Shown: piece by piece, positions 1 through 13,596 of the stretch | Layout: every line of letters starts with the position of its first letter | How positions within the stretch are numbered: position 1 is the stretch's first letter | Assembly (NCBI RefSeq): GCF_026151205.1 | Contig: NC_087082.1 | Span: 372,001-436,000 of the forward strand | Direction: 5' to 3' | DNA: 64,000 nucleotides | Source of the DNA: Bolinopsis microptera | Lineage: Eukaryota; Ctenophora; Tentaculata; Lobata; Bolinopsidae | Program-made: the position numbers and the translations under genes | Notes under the pieces: generated by a model | Seen by the model: only the letters and a program-made list of their open reading frames with translations | Told to the model about the DNA's origin: nothing | Database searches by the model: none

Positions 1-337
1 AACACGGTCATTGGTATTTCGCTATTCTGCAGAATAATAACACGCCCGCCCACTTTTCGTATCATTTATATGTTTTAAATATACACATACCAAACTTGCA
101 AACGTATTATCGTTTCATACATAATATCATGTTATGCCAGTCATAAAAACTGCACATATATAAAGTTTCAGGGAAATACTACCAGTATATTGTATGCAGC
201 AAGTATTAAGGACAATATATTAGGGTGTAGCAGTGTCGTATTACTGTATGTAACCAGTTAGTAGTGCTCCCTGAGCAACACCTGATAATATACAAGTTTG
301 TAGCTGCTCATCATTAGTCAGTTAAATTACAGGTAGG
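1..337. other. AT-rich unique DNA, no gene seen
   Basis: AT-rich sequence with no open frame of note and no recognisable element. It runs directly into the 11-bp array. Confidence 0.5.
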
Positions 338-508
338 TACTGTAACGGTACTGTAACGGTAGTGTAACGACACTGTAACGGTAGTGTAACGACACTGTAA
401 CAGTACTGTAACGACACTGTAACGGTACTGTAACAGTACTGTAACGGTACTGTAACGACACTGTAACGGTACTGTAACAGTACTGTAACGGTACTGTAAC
501 GACACTCT
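338..508. repeat. 11-bp tandem array (ACTGTAACGGT)
   Basis: About 15 copies of an 11-bp unit, ACTGTAACGGT, mixed with variants such as ACTGTAACGAC and AGTGTAACGAC. It gives a 63-codon open frame on the minus strand that simply repeats a short peptide, so it is not called as coding. The words ACTGTA and GTAACG recur in the unrelated 30-bp array near 35 kb. Confidence 0.9.
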
Positions 509-1272
509 AGTGGATGTGTGATGTTATGTGAGATAGAGTTACCAGGGAGATGCTGAATCAGGAACAGTGATATTATTACAGTAAACTTAACAGTGAGATT
601 ATTACAGTAAACTGATAGTAAGTGGTAGTAAGGTTATATTGATTACACGATAATAGTGTAATGGTGGAGACACTACATAATGTATATATAGTAGTATACA
701 CTACATAATGCGGACAAGTATTCGTGTGCTAGCCTATTATGCAATGAAGAGTGTTGTTCAAATACCATCTCCTGGACCACCACTTAAGGGGGCATATACC
801 AAAACAGTGGTTTGTGCCGTCCAACCCAAATGACCTCATAGGCAGTTCAGTGACCATCTAGCGCACCGTTTCCACATTTAAAAAAATTATTTGAGGACTA
901 CCCATTTGTGAATCGAGCATTTCCTGGTTAGTTGGAATTTCGGAAAAAACACCATTTATTTCGTGGAGAGGCTTATAAGATAATCATTTATTGCGGTATC
1001 GAGTTGAAATTTTGCTCGTGTGTCTATTCAATTCTATTTCAAGGTGTGTGTAAATCTTGTAATTTCGTTTCTAAAAACATCAAAATTAGGCATCAAATTT
1101 AGGCACATTTTTCGTTTTTCATATTTACTGATTTTTCTAAAATTTTGATAGGAATGTGCTAGTGACTTTTTGAAGGCGCGAAATAACTGAATAGTGTGAT
1201 ATCAAACAAACATCAAAAATCTGCCTGAAGTTAGGCAGTTTTTGTCGATTTTTTGGCTATTACTGAACAAAA
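509..1272. other. Unique AT-rich DNA with small duplications
   Basis: There is a 26-bp near-duplicate around 565-615 (ATTATTACAGTAAACT twice) and a doubled ACTACATAATG near 670-710. No gene is recognisable. Confidence 0.5.
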
Positions 1273-4200
1273 TGAGTGAAATATCTGTGACAGTAGAGCT
1301 TTTTGATGGTCATGTGATGAAGCAACTAGAACAAACCGAGTGAAATATCTGACTGACAGTAGAGCGTTTTGACTGTTCCATGTGATGAAGCATGTGAAAC
1401 AAACCTGAGTAAAACATCTGACTGACAGTAGAGCGTTTTGACTGGTCATGTGATGAAGCATGTGAACAAACCTGAGTGAAATATCTGACTGACAGTAGAG
1501 CGTTTTTGACTGGTCATGTGATGAAGCATGTGAACAAACCTGAGTGAAATATCTGACTGACAGTAGAGCGTTTTGACTGGTCATGTGATGAAGCATGTGA
1601 ACAAACCTGAGTGAAATATCTGACTGACAGTGGAGCGTTTTGACTGGTCATGTGATGAAGCATGTGAACAAACCTGAGTGAAATATCTGACTGACAGTGG
1701 AGCGTTTTGACTGGTCATGTGATGAAGCATGTGAACAAACCTGAGTGAAATATCTGACTGACAGTGGAGCGTTTTGACTGGTCATGTGATGAAGCATGTG
1801 AACAAACCTGAGTGAAATATCTGACTGACAGTGGAGCGTTTTGACTGGTCATGTGATGAAGCATGTGAACAAACCTGAGTGAAATATCTGACTGACAGTA
1901 GAGCGTTTTGACTGGTCATGTGATGAAGCATGTGAACAAACCTGAGTGAAATATCTGACTGACAGTAGAGCGTTTTGACTGGTCATGTGATGAAGCATGT
2001 GAACAAACCTGAGTGAAATATCTGACTGACAGTGGAGCGTTTTGACTGGTCATGTGATGAAGCATGTGAACAAACCTGAGTGAAATATCTGACTGACAGT
2101 GGAGCGTTTTGACTGGTCATGTGATGAAGCATGTGAACAAACCTGAGTGAAATATCTGACTGACAGTGGAGCGTTTTGACTGGTCATGTGATGAAGCATG
2201 TGAACAAACCTGAGTGAAATATCTGACTGACAGTAGAGCGTTTTGACTGGTCATGTGATGAAGCATGTGAACAAACCTGAGTGAAATATCTGACTGACAG
2301 TAGAGCGTTTTGACTGGTCATGTGATGAAGCATGTGAACAAACCTGAGTGAAATATCTGACTGACAGTGGAGCGTTTTGACTGGTCATGTGATGAAGCAT
2401 GTGAACAAACCTGAGTGAAATATCTGACTGACAGTAGGAGCGTTTTGACTGGTCATGTGATGAAGCATGTGAACAAACCTGAGTGAAATATCTGACTGAC
2501 AGTGGAGCGTTTTGACTGGTCATGTGATGAAGCATGTGAACAAACCTGAGTGAAATATCTGACTGACAGTAGAGCGTTTTGACTGGTCATGTGATGAAGC
2601 ATGTGAACAAACCTGAGTGAAATATCTGACTGACAGTGGAGCGTTTTGACTGGTCATGTGATGAAGCATGTGAACAAACCTGAGTGAAATATCTGACTGA
2701 CAGTGGAGCGTTTTGACTGGTCATGTGATGAAGCATGTGAACAAACCTGAGTGAAATATCTGACTGACAGTAGAGCGTTTTGACTGGTCATGTGATGAAG
2801 CATGTGAACAAACCTGAGTGAAATATCTGACTGACAGTAGAGCGTTTTGACTGGTCATGTGATGAAGCATGTGAACAAACCTGAGTGAAATATCTGACTG
2901 ACAGTAGAGCGTTTTGACTGGTCATGTGATGAAGCATGTGAACAAACCTGAGTGAAATATCTGACTGACAGTGGAGCGTTTTGACTGGTCATGTGATGAA
3001 GCATGTGAACAAACCTGAGTGAAATATCTGACTGACAGTGGAGCGTTTTGACTGGTCATGTGATGAAGCATGTGAACAAACCTGAGTGAAATATCTGACT
3101 GACAGTGGAGCGTTTTGACTGGTCATGTGATGAAGCATGTGAACAAACCTGAGTGAAATATCTGACTGACAGTGGAGCGTTTTGACTGGTCATGTGATGA
3201 AGCATGTGAACAAACCTGAGTGAAATATCTGACTGACAGTAGAGCGTTTTGACTGGTCATGTGATGAAGCATGTGAACAAACCTGAGTGAAATATCTGAC
3301 TGACAGTAGAGCGTTTTGACTGGTCATGTGATGAAGCATGTGAACAAACCTGAGTGAAATATCTGACTGACAGTAGAGCGTTTTGACTGGTCATGTGATG
3401 AAGCATGTGAACAAACCTGAGTGAAATATCTGACTGACAGTGGAGCGTTTTGACTGGTCATGTGATGAAGCATGTGAACAAACCTGAGTGAAATATCTGA
3501 CTGACAGTAGAGCGTTTTGACTGGTCATGTGATGAAGCATGTGAACAAACCTGAGTGAAATATCTGACTGACAGTGGAGCGTTTTGACTGGTCATGTGAT
3601 GAAGCATGTGAACAAACCTGAGTGAAATATCTGACTGACAGTGGAGCGTTTTGACTGGTCATGTGATGAAGCATGTGAACAAACCTGAGTGAAATATCTG
3701 ACTGACAGTAGAGCGTTTTGACTGGTCATGTGATGAAGCATGTGAACAAACCTGAGTGAAATATCTGACTGACAGTAGAGCGTTTTGACTGGTCATGTGA
3801 TGAAGCATGTGAACAAACCTGAGTGAAATATCTGACTGACAGTGGAGCGTTTTGACTGGTCATGTGATGAAGCATGTGAACAAACCTGAGTGAAATATCT
3901 GACTGACAGTAGAGCGTTTTGACTGGTCATGTGATGAAGCATGTGAACAAACCTGAGTGAAATATCTGACTGACAGTGGAGCGTTTTGACTGGTCATGTG
4001 ATGAAGCATGTGAACAAACCTGAGTGAAATATCTGACTGACAGTAGAGCGTTTTGACTGGTCATGTGATGAAGCATGTGAACAAACCTGAGTGAAATATC
4101 TGACTGACAGTAGAGCGTTTTGACTGGTCATGTGATGAAGCATGTGAACAAACCTGAGTGAAATATCTGACTGACAGTAGAGCGTTTTGACTGGTCATGT

Positions 4201-7200
4201 GATGAAGCATGTGAACAAACCTGAGTGAAATATCTGACTGACAGTGGAGCGTTTTGACTGGTCATGTGATGAAGCATGTGAACAAACCTGAGTGAAATAT
4301 CTGACTGACAGTGGAGCGTTTTGACTGGTCATGTGATGAAGCATGTGAACAAACCTGAGTGAAATATCTGACTGACAGTGGAGCGTTTTGACTGGTCATG
4401 TGATGAAGCATGTGAACAAACCTGAGTGAAATATCTGACTGACAGTAGAGCGTTTTGACTGGTCATGTGATGAAGCATGTGAACAAACCTGAGTGAAATA
4501 TCTGACTGACAGTAGAGCGTTTTGACTGGTCATGTGATGAAGCATGTGAACAAACCTGAGTGAAATATCTGACTGACAGTAGAGCGTTTTGACTGGTCAT
4601 GTGATGAAGCATGTGAACAAACCTGAGTGAAATATCTGACTGACAGTAGAGCGTTTTGACTGGTCATGTGATGAAGCATGTGAACAAACCTGAGTGAAAT
4701 ATCTGACTGACAGTAGAGCGTTTTGACTGGTCATGTGATGAAGCATGTGAACAAACCTGAGTGAAATATCTGACTGACAGTAGAGCGTTTTGACTGGTCA
4801 TGTGATGAAGCATGTGAACAAACCTGAGTGAAATATCTGACTGACAGTGGAGCGTTTTGACTGGTCATGTGATGAAGCATGTGAACAAACCTGAGTGAAA
4901 TATCTGACTGACAGTAGAGCGTTTTGACTGGTCATGTGATGAAGCATGTGAACAAACCTGAGTGAAATATCTGACTGACAGTGGAGCGTTTTGACTGGTC
5001 ATGTGATGAAGCATGTGAACAAACCTGAGTGAAATATCTGACTGACAGTAGAGCGTTTTGACTGGTCATGTGATGAAGCATGTGAACAAACCTGAGTGAA
5101 ATATCTGACTGACAGTAGAGCGTTTTGACTGGTCATGTGATGAAGCATGTGAACAAACCTGAGTGAAATATCTGACTGACAGTAGAGCGTTTTGACTGGT
5201 CATGTGATGAAGCATGTGAACAAACCTGAGTGAAATATCTGACTGACAGTAGAGCGTTTTGACTGTCATGTGATGAAGCATGTGAACAAACCTGAGTGAA
5301 ATATCTGACTGACAGTGGAGCGTTTTGACTGGTCTTGTGATGAAGCATGTGAACAAACCTGAGTGAAATATCTGACTGACAGTAGAGCGTTTTGACTGGT
5401 CATGTGATGAAGCATGTGAACAAACCTGAGTGAAATATCTGACTGACAGTGGAGCGTTTTGACTGGTCATGTGATGAAGCATGTGAACAAACCTGAGTGA
5501 AATATCTGACTGACAGTGGAGCGTTTTGACTGGTCATGTGATGAAGCATGTGAACAAACCTGAGTGAAATATCTGACTGACAGTGAGCGTTTTGACTGGT
5601 CATGTGATGAAGCATGTGAACAAACCTGAGTGAAATATCTGACTGACAGTGGAGCGTTTTGACTGGTCATGTGATGAAGCATGTGAACAAACCTGAGTGA
5701 AATATCTGACTGACAGTGGAGCGTTTTGACTGGTCATGTGATGAAGCATGTGAACAAACCTGAGTGAAATATCTGACTGACAGTAGAGCGTTTTGACTGG
5801 TCATGTGATGAAGCATGTGAACAAACCTGAGTGAAATATCTGACTGACAGTAGAGCGTTTTGACTGGTCATGTGATGAAGCATGTGAACAAACCTGAGTG
5901 AAATATCTGACTGACAGTAGAGCGTTTTGACTGGTCATGTGATGAAGCATGTGAACAAACCTGAGTGAAATATCTGACTGACAGTGAGCGTTTTGACTGG
6001 TCATGTGATGAAGCATGTGAACAAACCTGAGTGAAATATCTGACTGACAGTGGAGCGTTTTGACTGGTCATGTGATGAAGCATGTGAACAAACCTGAGTG
6101 AAATATCTGACTGACAGTGGAGCGTTTTGACTGGTCATGTGATGAAGCATGTGAACAAACCTGAGTGAAATATCTGACTGACAGTGGAGCGTTTTGACTG
6201 GTCATGTGATGAAGCATGTGAACAAACCTGAGTGAAATATCTGACTGACAGTGGAGCGTTTTGACTGGTCATGTGATGAAGCATGTGAACAAACCTGAGT
6301 GAAATATCTGACTGACAGTGGAGCGTTTTGACTGGTCATGTGATGAAGCATGTGAACAAACCTGAGTGAAATATCTGACTGACAGTGGAGCGTTTTGACT
6401 GGTCATGTGATGAAGCATGTGAACAAACCTGAGTGAAATATCTGACTGACAGTGGAGCGTTTTGACTGGTCATGTGATGAAGCATGTGAACAAACCTGAG
6501 TGAAATATCTGACTGACAGTGGAGCGTTTTGACTGGTCATGTGATGAAGCATGTGAACAAACCTGAGTGAAATATCTGACTGACAGTGGAGCGTTTTGAC
6601 TGGTCATGTGATGAAGCATGTGAACAAACCTGAGTGAAATATCTGACTGACAGTGAGCGTTTTGACTGGTCATGTGATGAAGCATGTGAACAAACCTGAG
6701 TGAAATATCTGACTGACAGTGGAGCGTTTTGACTGGTCATGTGATGAAGCATGTGAACAAACCTGAGTGAAATATCTGACTGACAGTAGAGCGTTTTGAC
6801 TGGTCATGTGATGAAGCATGTGAACAAACCTGAGTGAAATATCTGACTGACAGTGGAGCGTTTTGACTGGTCATGTGATGAAGCATGTGAACAAACCTGA
6901 GTGAAATATCTGACTGACAGTGGAGCGTTTTGACTGGTCATGTGATGAAGCATGTGAACAAACCTGAGTGAAATATCTGACTGACAGTGGAGCGTTTTGA
7001 CTGGTCATGTGATGAAGCATGTGAACAAACCTGAGTGAAATATCTGACTGACAGTGGAGCGTTTTGACTGGTCATGTGATGAAGCATGTGAACAAACCTG
7101 AGTGAAATATCTGACTGACAGTGGAGCGTTTTGACTGGTCATGTGATGAAGCATGTGAACAAACCTGAGTGAAATATCTGACTGACAGTGGAGCGTTTTG

Positions 7201-10200
7201 ACTGGTCATGTGATGAAGCATGTGAACAAACCTGAGTGAAATATCTGACTGACAGTAGAGCGTTTTGACTGGTCATGTGATGAAGCATGTGAACAAACCT
7301 GAGTGAAATATCTGACTGACAGTGGAGCGTTTTGACTGGTCATGTGATGAAGCATGTGAACAAACCTGAGTGAAATATCTGACTGACAGTGGAGCGTTTT
7401 GACTGGTCATGTGATGAAGCATGTGAACAAACCTGAGTGAAATATCTGACTGACAGTAGAGCGTTTTGACTGGTCATGTGATGAAGCATGTGAACAAACC
7501 TGAGTGAAATATCTGACTGACAGTGGAGCGTTTTGACTGGTCATGTGATGAAGCATGTGAACAAACCTGAGTGAAATATCTGACTGACAGTAGAGCGTTT
7601 TGACTGGTCATGTGATGAAGCATGTGAACAAACCTGAGTGAAATATCTGACTGACAGTGGAGCGTTTTGACTGGTCATGTGATGAAGCATGTGAACAAAC
7701 CTGAGTGAAATATCTGACTGACAGTGGAGCGTTTTGACTGGTCATGTGATGAAGCATGTGAACAAACCTGAGTGAAATATCTGACTGACAGTGGAGCGTT
7801 TTGACTGGTCATGTGATGAAGCATGTGAACAAACCTGAGTGAAATATCTGACTGACAGTGGAGCGTTTTGACTGGTCATGTGATGAAGCATGTGAACAAA
7901 CCTGAGTGAAATATCTGACTGACAGTGGAGCGTTTTGACTGGTCATGTGATGAAGCATGTGAACAAACCTGAGTGAAATATCTGACTGACAGTAGAGCGT
8001 TTTGACTGGTCATGTGATGAAGCATGTGAACAAACCTGAGTGAAATATCTGACTGACAGTAGAGCGTTTTGACTGGTCATGTGATGAAGCATGTGAACAA
8101 ACCTGAGTGAAATATCTGACTGACAGTGGAGCGTTTTGACTGGTCATGTGATGAAGCATGTGAACAAACCTGAGTGAAATATCTGACTGACAGTGGAGCG
8201 TTTTGACTGGTCATGTGATGAAGCATGTGAACAAACCTGAGTGAAATATCTGACTGACAGTGGAGCGTTTTGACTGGTCATGTGATGAAGCATGTGAACA
8301 AACCTGAGTGAAATATCTGACTGACAGTGGAGCGTTTTGACTGGTCATGTGATGAAGCATGTGAACAAACCTGAGTGAAATATCTGACTGACAGTGGAGC
8401 GTTTTGACTGGTCATGTGATGAAGCATGTGAACAAACCTGAGTGAAATATCTGACTGACAGTGGAGCGTTTTGACTGGTCATGTGATGAAGCATGTGAAC
8501 AAACCTGAGTGAAATATCTGACTGACAGTGGAGCGTTTTGACTGGTCATGTGATGAAGCATGTGAACAAACCTGAGTGAAATATCTGACTGACAGTGGAG
8601 CGTTTTGACTGGTCATGTGATGAAGCATGTGAACAAACCTGAGTGAAATATCTGACTGACAGTGGAGCGTTTTGACTGGTCATGTGATGAAGCATGTGAA
8701 CAAACCTGAGTGAAATATCTGACTGACAGTGGAGCGTTTTGACTGGTCATGTGATGAAGCATGTGAACAAACCTGAGTGAAATATCTGACTGACAGTGGA
8801 GCGTTTTGACTGGTCATGTGATGAAGCATGTGAACAAACCTGAGTGAAATATCTGACTGACAGTGGAGCGTTTTGACTGGTCATGTGATGAAGCATGTGA
8901 ACAAACCTGAGTGAAATATCTGACTGACAGTGGAGCGTTTTGACTGGTCATGTGATGAAGCATGTGAACAAACCTGAGTGAAATATCTGACTGACAGTGG
9001 AGCGTTTTGACTGGTCATGTGATGAAGCATGTGAACAAACCTGAGTGAAATATCTGACTGACAGTGGAGCGTTTTGACTGGTCATGTGATGAAGCATGTG
9101 AACAAACCTGAGTGAAATATCTGACTGACAGTGGAGCGTTTTGACTGGTCATGTGATGAAGCATGTGAACAAACCTGAGTGAAATATCTGACTGACAGTA
9201 GAGCGTTTTGACTGGTCATGTGATGAAGCATGTGAACAAACCTGAGTGAAATATCTGACTGACAGTGGAGCGTTTTGACTGGTCATGTGATGAAGCATGT
9301 GAACAAACCTGAGTGAAATATCTGACTGACAGTGGAGCGTTTTGACTGGTCATGTGATGAAGCATGTGAACAAACCTGAGTGAAATATCTGACTGACAGT
9401 GGAGCGTTTTGACTGGTCATGTGATGAAGCATGTGAACAAACCTGAGTGAAATATCTGACTGACAGTGGAGCGTTTTGACTGGTCATGTGATGAAGCATG
9501 TGAACAAACCTGAGTGAAATATCTGACTGACAGTGGAGCGTTTTGACTGGTCATGTGATGAAGCATGTGAACAAACCTGAGTGAAATATCTGACTGACAG
9601 TGGAGCGTTTTGACTGGTCATGTGATGAAGCATGTGAACAAACCTGAGTGAAATATCTGACTGACAGTGGAGCGTTTTGACTGGTCATGTGATGAAGCAT
9701 GTGAACAAACCTGAGTGAAATATCTGACTGACAGTGGAGCGTTTTGACTGGTCATGTGATGAAGCATGTGAACAAACCTGAGTGAAATATCTGACTGACA
9801 GTGGAGCGTTTTGACTGGTCATGTGATGAAGCATGTGAACAAACCTGAGTGAAATATCTGACTGACAGTGGAGCGTTTTGACTGGTCATGTGATGAAGCA
9901 TGTGAACAAACCTGAGTGAAATATCTGACTGACAGTGGAGCGTTTTGACTGGTCATGTGATGAAGCATGTGAACAAACCTGAGTGAAATATCTGACTGAC
10001 AGTGGAGCGTTTTGACTGGTCATGTGATGAAGCATGTGAACAAACCTGAGTGAAATATCTGACTGACAGTGGAGCGTTTTGACTGGTCATGTGATGAAGC
10101 ATGTGAACAAACCTGAGTGAAATATCTGACTGACAGTGGAGCGTTTTGACTGGTCATGTGATGAAGCATGTGAACAAACCTGAGTGAAATATCTGACTGA

Positions 10201-11045
10201 CAGTGGAGCGTTTTGACTGGTCATGTGATGAAGCATGTGAACAAACCTGAGTGAAATATCTGACTGACAGTGGAGCGTTTTGACTGGTCATGTGATGAAG
10301 CATGTGAACAAACCTGAGTGAAATATCTGACTGACAGTGGAGCGTTTTGACTGGTCATGTGATGAAGCATGTGAACAAACCTGAGTGAAATATCTGACTG
10401 ACAGTGGAGCGTTTTGACTGGTCATGTGATGAAGCATGTGAACAAACCTGAGTGAAATATCTGACTGACAGTAGAGCGTTTTGACTGGTCATGTGATGAA
10501 GCATGTGAACAAACCTGAGTGAAATATCTGACTGACAGTGGAGCGTTTTGACTGGTCATGTGATGAAGCATGTGAACAAACCTGAGTGAAATATCTGACT
10601 GACAGTGGAGCGTTTTGACTGGTCATGTGATGAAGCATGTGAACAAACCTGAGTGAAATATCTGACTGACAGTGGAGCGTTTTGACTGGTCATGTGATGA
10701 AGCATGTGAACAAACCTGAGTGAAATATCTGACTGACAGTAGAGCGTTTTGACTGGTCATGTGATGAAGCATGTGAACAAACCTGAGTGAAATATCTGAC
10801 TGACAGTGGAGCGTTTTGACTGGTCGTGTGATGAAGCATGTGAACAAACCTGAGTGAAATATCTGACTGACAGTAGAGCGTTTTGACTGGTCATGTGATG
10901 AAGCATGTGAACAAACCTGAGTGAAATATCTGACTGACAGTAGAGCGTTTTGACTGGTCATGTGATGAAGCATGTGAACAAACCTGAGTGAAATATCTGA
11001 CTGACAGTGGAGCGTTTTGACTGGTCGTGTGATGAAGCATGTGAA
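1273..11045. repeat. 67-bp satellite-like tandem array, about 146 copies
   Basis: The unit is 67 bp, begins TGAGTGAAATATCTGACTGA, and contains TGACTGGTCATGTGATGAAG. Copies are nearly identical apart from one common A/G variant (CAGTAGAGCG or CAGTGGAGCG) and rare 1-bp indels. The first three or four copies, 1273-1500, are the most diverged, and the array stops abruptly at about 11045. Since 67 is not a multiple of 3 the frame rotates every copy, and the short minus-strand open frames of 71 to 138 codons inside it are artefacts. The size and homogeneity suggest ongoing unequal exchange or conversion (inference). Confidence 0.97.
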
Positions 11046-12285
11046 TCAGCTGGAACTGATTTGGAAGCTGCTGCTCTTCTCTTTAGAGCTGGCGAGATCT
11101 GACTGTAGGGTACTCTGTGGAAGGAAACATTTGTTAAAGCTTTGGAATTTAAAATATTTATAACATTTCCATAATGTTTAATGATTTTAATCATTAAATT
11201 ACTTGAAAGTAATTTAAAATATTGAGTTATTCATAATATAAAGTAATACAAAGTAATGTTTGCTCAGACTAATGAGGCTTAGAAATCAAAAGGTCACCAT
11301 CAGATTAATCTATTTTATATTTAACTTATTAATATCTGACTTTAATTCTAGAGATTTAAGCGTAAGGAAAGTCGAGGAACTTTTCAAACTTAGAGCACTT
11401 ACTCTACTTAGGTAACTTATTAATTTAACAAGCGGCAGTAATTTTAATTATATTGTGATTCCTTGTTAGAACAGAGTAAGTTTATCTATACTAATAACAC
11501 TAGTTACACTAGTTCATTATAATATGAATATTGTGAGATGAGTGTTATTACAAAGCATAACTAGTGCAGTGGAAAAAAAGCAATGATCGGTTCGGTGGTT
11601 GTTTTTTAATCAATTGAACGAACTTTAAAAACTAATTCACTTATAAACTTATCAAGAAAATGTAGATAAAGCCTAAAAAATCAGAATTTAACCTCTAAAT
11701 TCCTCTTCCAACTTTTAAAAACCAGACTTAAGATTGTAATTTCACGAAGTATCGAGTGTTAACGTCTTCTAAGAAGATAAGAGTTTACGTTTTAAGTACG
11801 GTAATTGAGTGAAAAGATAAGAAGCAGATAATTAGAGTTCTAGTTCTTGTTTAACTTTACTAAACATGGGGCTGGTGTATTGGAACTAGTGCCAGATAGA
11901 AGTGAGGACATACAAAAACAATAATTGATTAATATGCGATCTCGCTCTACAATTGTTAGTAAGAATGTTTACTAAAGATACGTGTAAATAGGAGAAGCAG
12001 TATGTGCGACGTGTTTAAATCCGGGTTATTATATTTCCCAAGTAGTCAGCTCAGCAAGCTAACATTACAACAGCTAGTATCTGTGTTTATTATTATATAT
12101 TTACAATACTGTTTACTGGAAATGCTAGACTTGTGATCAGAGGAGATATTATTGTAAGAAATAAACCTAGTATTTAAAAAAATTATTTTCGTAACGAGAG
12201 TGGCACTGGCTCTACCAGCGAATAACTTTTTAACTTGTATTTTAAGATTGTCGTTAAAATGATTTTTCACTTTTACCGTGTAAAG
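11046..12285. other. AT-rich unique DNA, no gene recognised
   Basis: Very AT-rich, with only short unsupported open frames (for example a 74-codon minus-strand frame at 12046-12270 that resembles nothing I recognise). Confidence 0.5.
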
Positions 12286-12364
12286 TTTTCTACGTTCAGA
12301 ACCTCCTCTAGTAGCAGGGTGTAGTTGCTACTAGAGTAACCTTTTTTTTCTACGTTCAGAACCT
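12286..12364. repeat. Hairpin bracketed by 19-bp direct repeats
   Basis: CTCTAGTAGCA at 12306-12316 pairs perfectly with TGCTACTAGAG at 12326-12336 around a 9-nt loop. The hairpin is flanked by two copies of TTTTCTACGTTCAGAACCT at 12286-12304 and 12346-12364. Direct repeats around an inverted repeat could be the footprint of a small insertion, or a slippage product. Its function is unknown. Confidence 0.75.
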
Positions 12365-12537
12365 GACCATCCTCCCATATCCTCCCACATCCTCCTGTCT
12401 GGCGTTTCCCAGATAACTGAGTCTTGATTCTGGTCAAATCGTGTGTACAATTATCTACTCAGACAACAGTTATAGTGTAAACTCTGTAAACCTATTGTCT
12501 GGTGTTGAGCCGGCACACCAGCGGCTGTGCACTAAAA

Positions 12538-12897
12538 GTGAGGTTAACTGAGGCAAAGTGAGGTTAACTGAGGCAAAGTGAGGTTAACTGAGGCAAAGTG
12601 AGGTTAACTGAGGCAAAGTGAGGTTAACTGAGGCAAAGTGAGGTTAACTGAGGCAAATCGAGGTTAACTGAGGCAAAGTGAGGTTAACTGAGGCAAAGTG
12701 AGGTTAACTGAGGCAAAGTGAGGTTAACTGAGGCAAAGTGAGGTTAACTGAGGCAAAGTGAGGTTAACTGAGGCAAAGTGAGGTTAACTGAGGCAAAGTG
12801 AGGTTAACTGAGGCAAAGTGAGGTTAACTGAGGCAATGTGAGGTTAACTGAGGCAAAGTGAGGTTAACTGAGGCAAAGTGAGGTTAACTGAGGCAAT
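12538..12897. repeat. 20-bp tandem array, 18 copies
   Basis: The unit AGGTTAACTGAGGCAAAGTG is repeated about 18 times with almost no divergence (single changes near 12657 and 12835). Each unit holds the palindrome GTTAAC. Confidence 0.95.
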
Positions 12898-13596
12898 AAT
12901 AATACGATATGTTTGGCTTGAGCTTAACTTTTATTGATGATTATTGAGGTTAGTTAGAGGTAACAGATTCGCAATTATGAATTTAAAGCTGTTTCAAGAA
13001 AAATTAAAGTTTACTGAGATAGTAGAGCCCGTTTATACACCTACAAATATTATAACACTTTTCTTCTTCAGAAATCTATGTTTTTTGGGTAAATTTCTAT
13101 TGATCCCGTTTGATACGACAAGGAAAAGGCTCTTATCAGGAAAGGAATTATTCAACGTTTCAATGTGACAACATCGTACTCATGATCATCGTATTCAGAA
13201 ATCTATGTTTGACATAATCGATATCACCACTATGATAAGTAACACAGCTATCTTTAAGAATCTGTGAGCCGTGTCACCCTCTAGCAAGATTCCTAAAGTT
13301 AGAGCAACTAGTTACATATTTATCTGCCATTCTGATGAGAAATATACGTACATGTCAGTCAGGGTGTAGTACTAGTAGAATAGGCTTCGTTGTAATTTAT
13401 TTCTAGGTTTTATAAACCGAAGGACTACAACCTGTGGGTAATGTTCTAGAAGTCTAGGGAAGAAGATGTCATATTAGATGGGGGCACACAATGTATAATG
13501 TATAATGAGATGAAGTTATAAGCTTTATGAAGCCTTATATAATATCTATAACTGACTGACGGACAATAGCTATTACAAATACCAATATAACGGTCT
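12898..13596. other. AT-rich spacer, no gene recognised
   Basis: It holds a 74-codon plus-strand frame (12944-13168) with no recognisable motif, and otherwise stop-rich DNA. Confidence 0.45.

Noticed and set aside
12944-13168. 74-codon plus-strand frame as a gene
   Set aside because: No motif, no splice context and AT-driven composition; probably chance.
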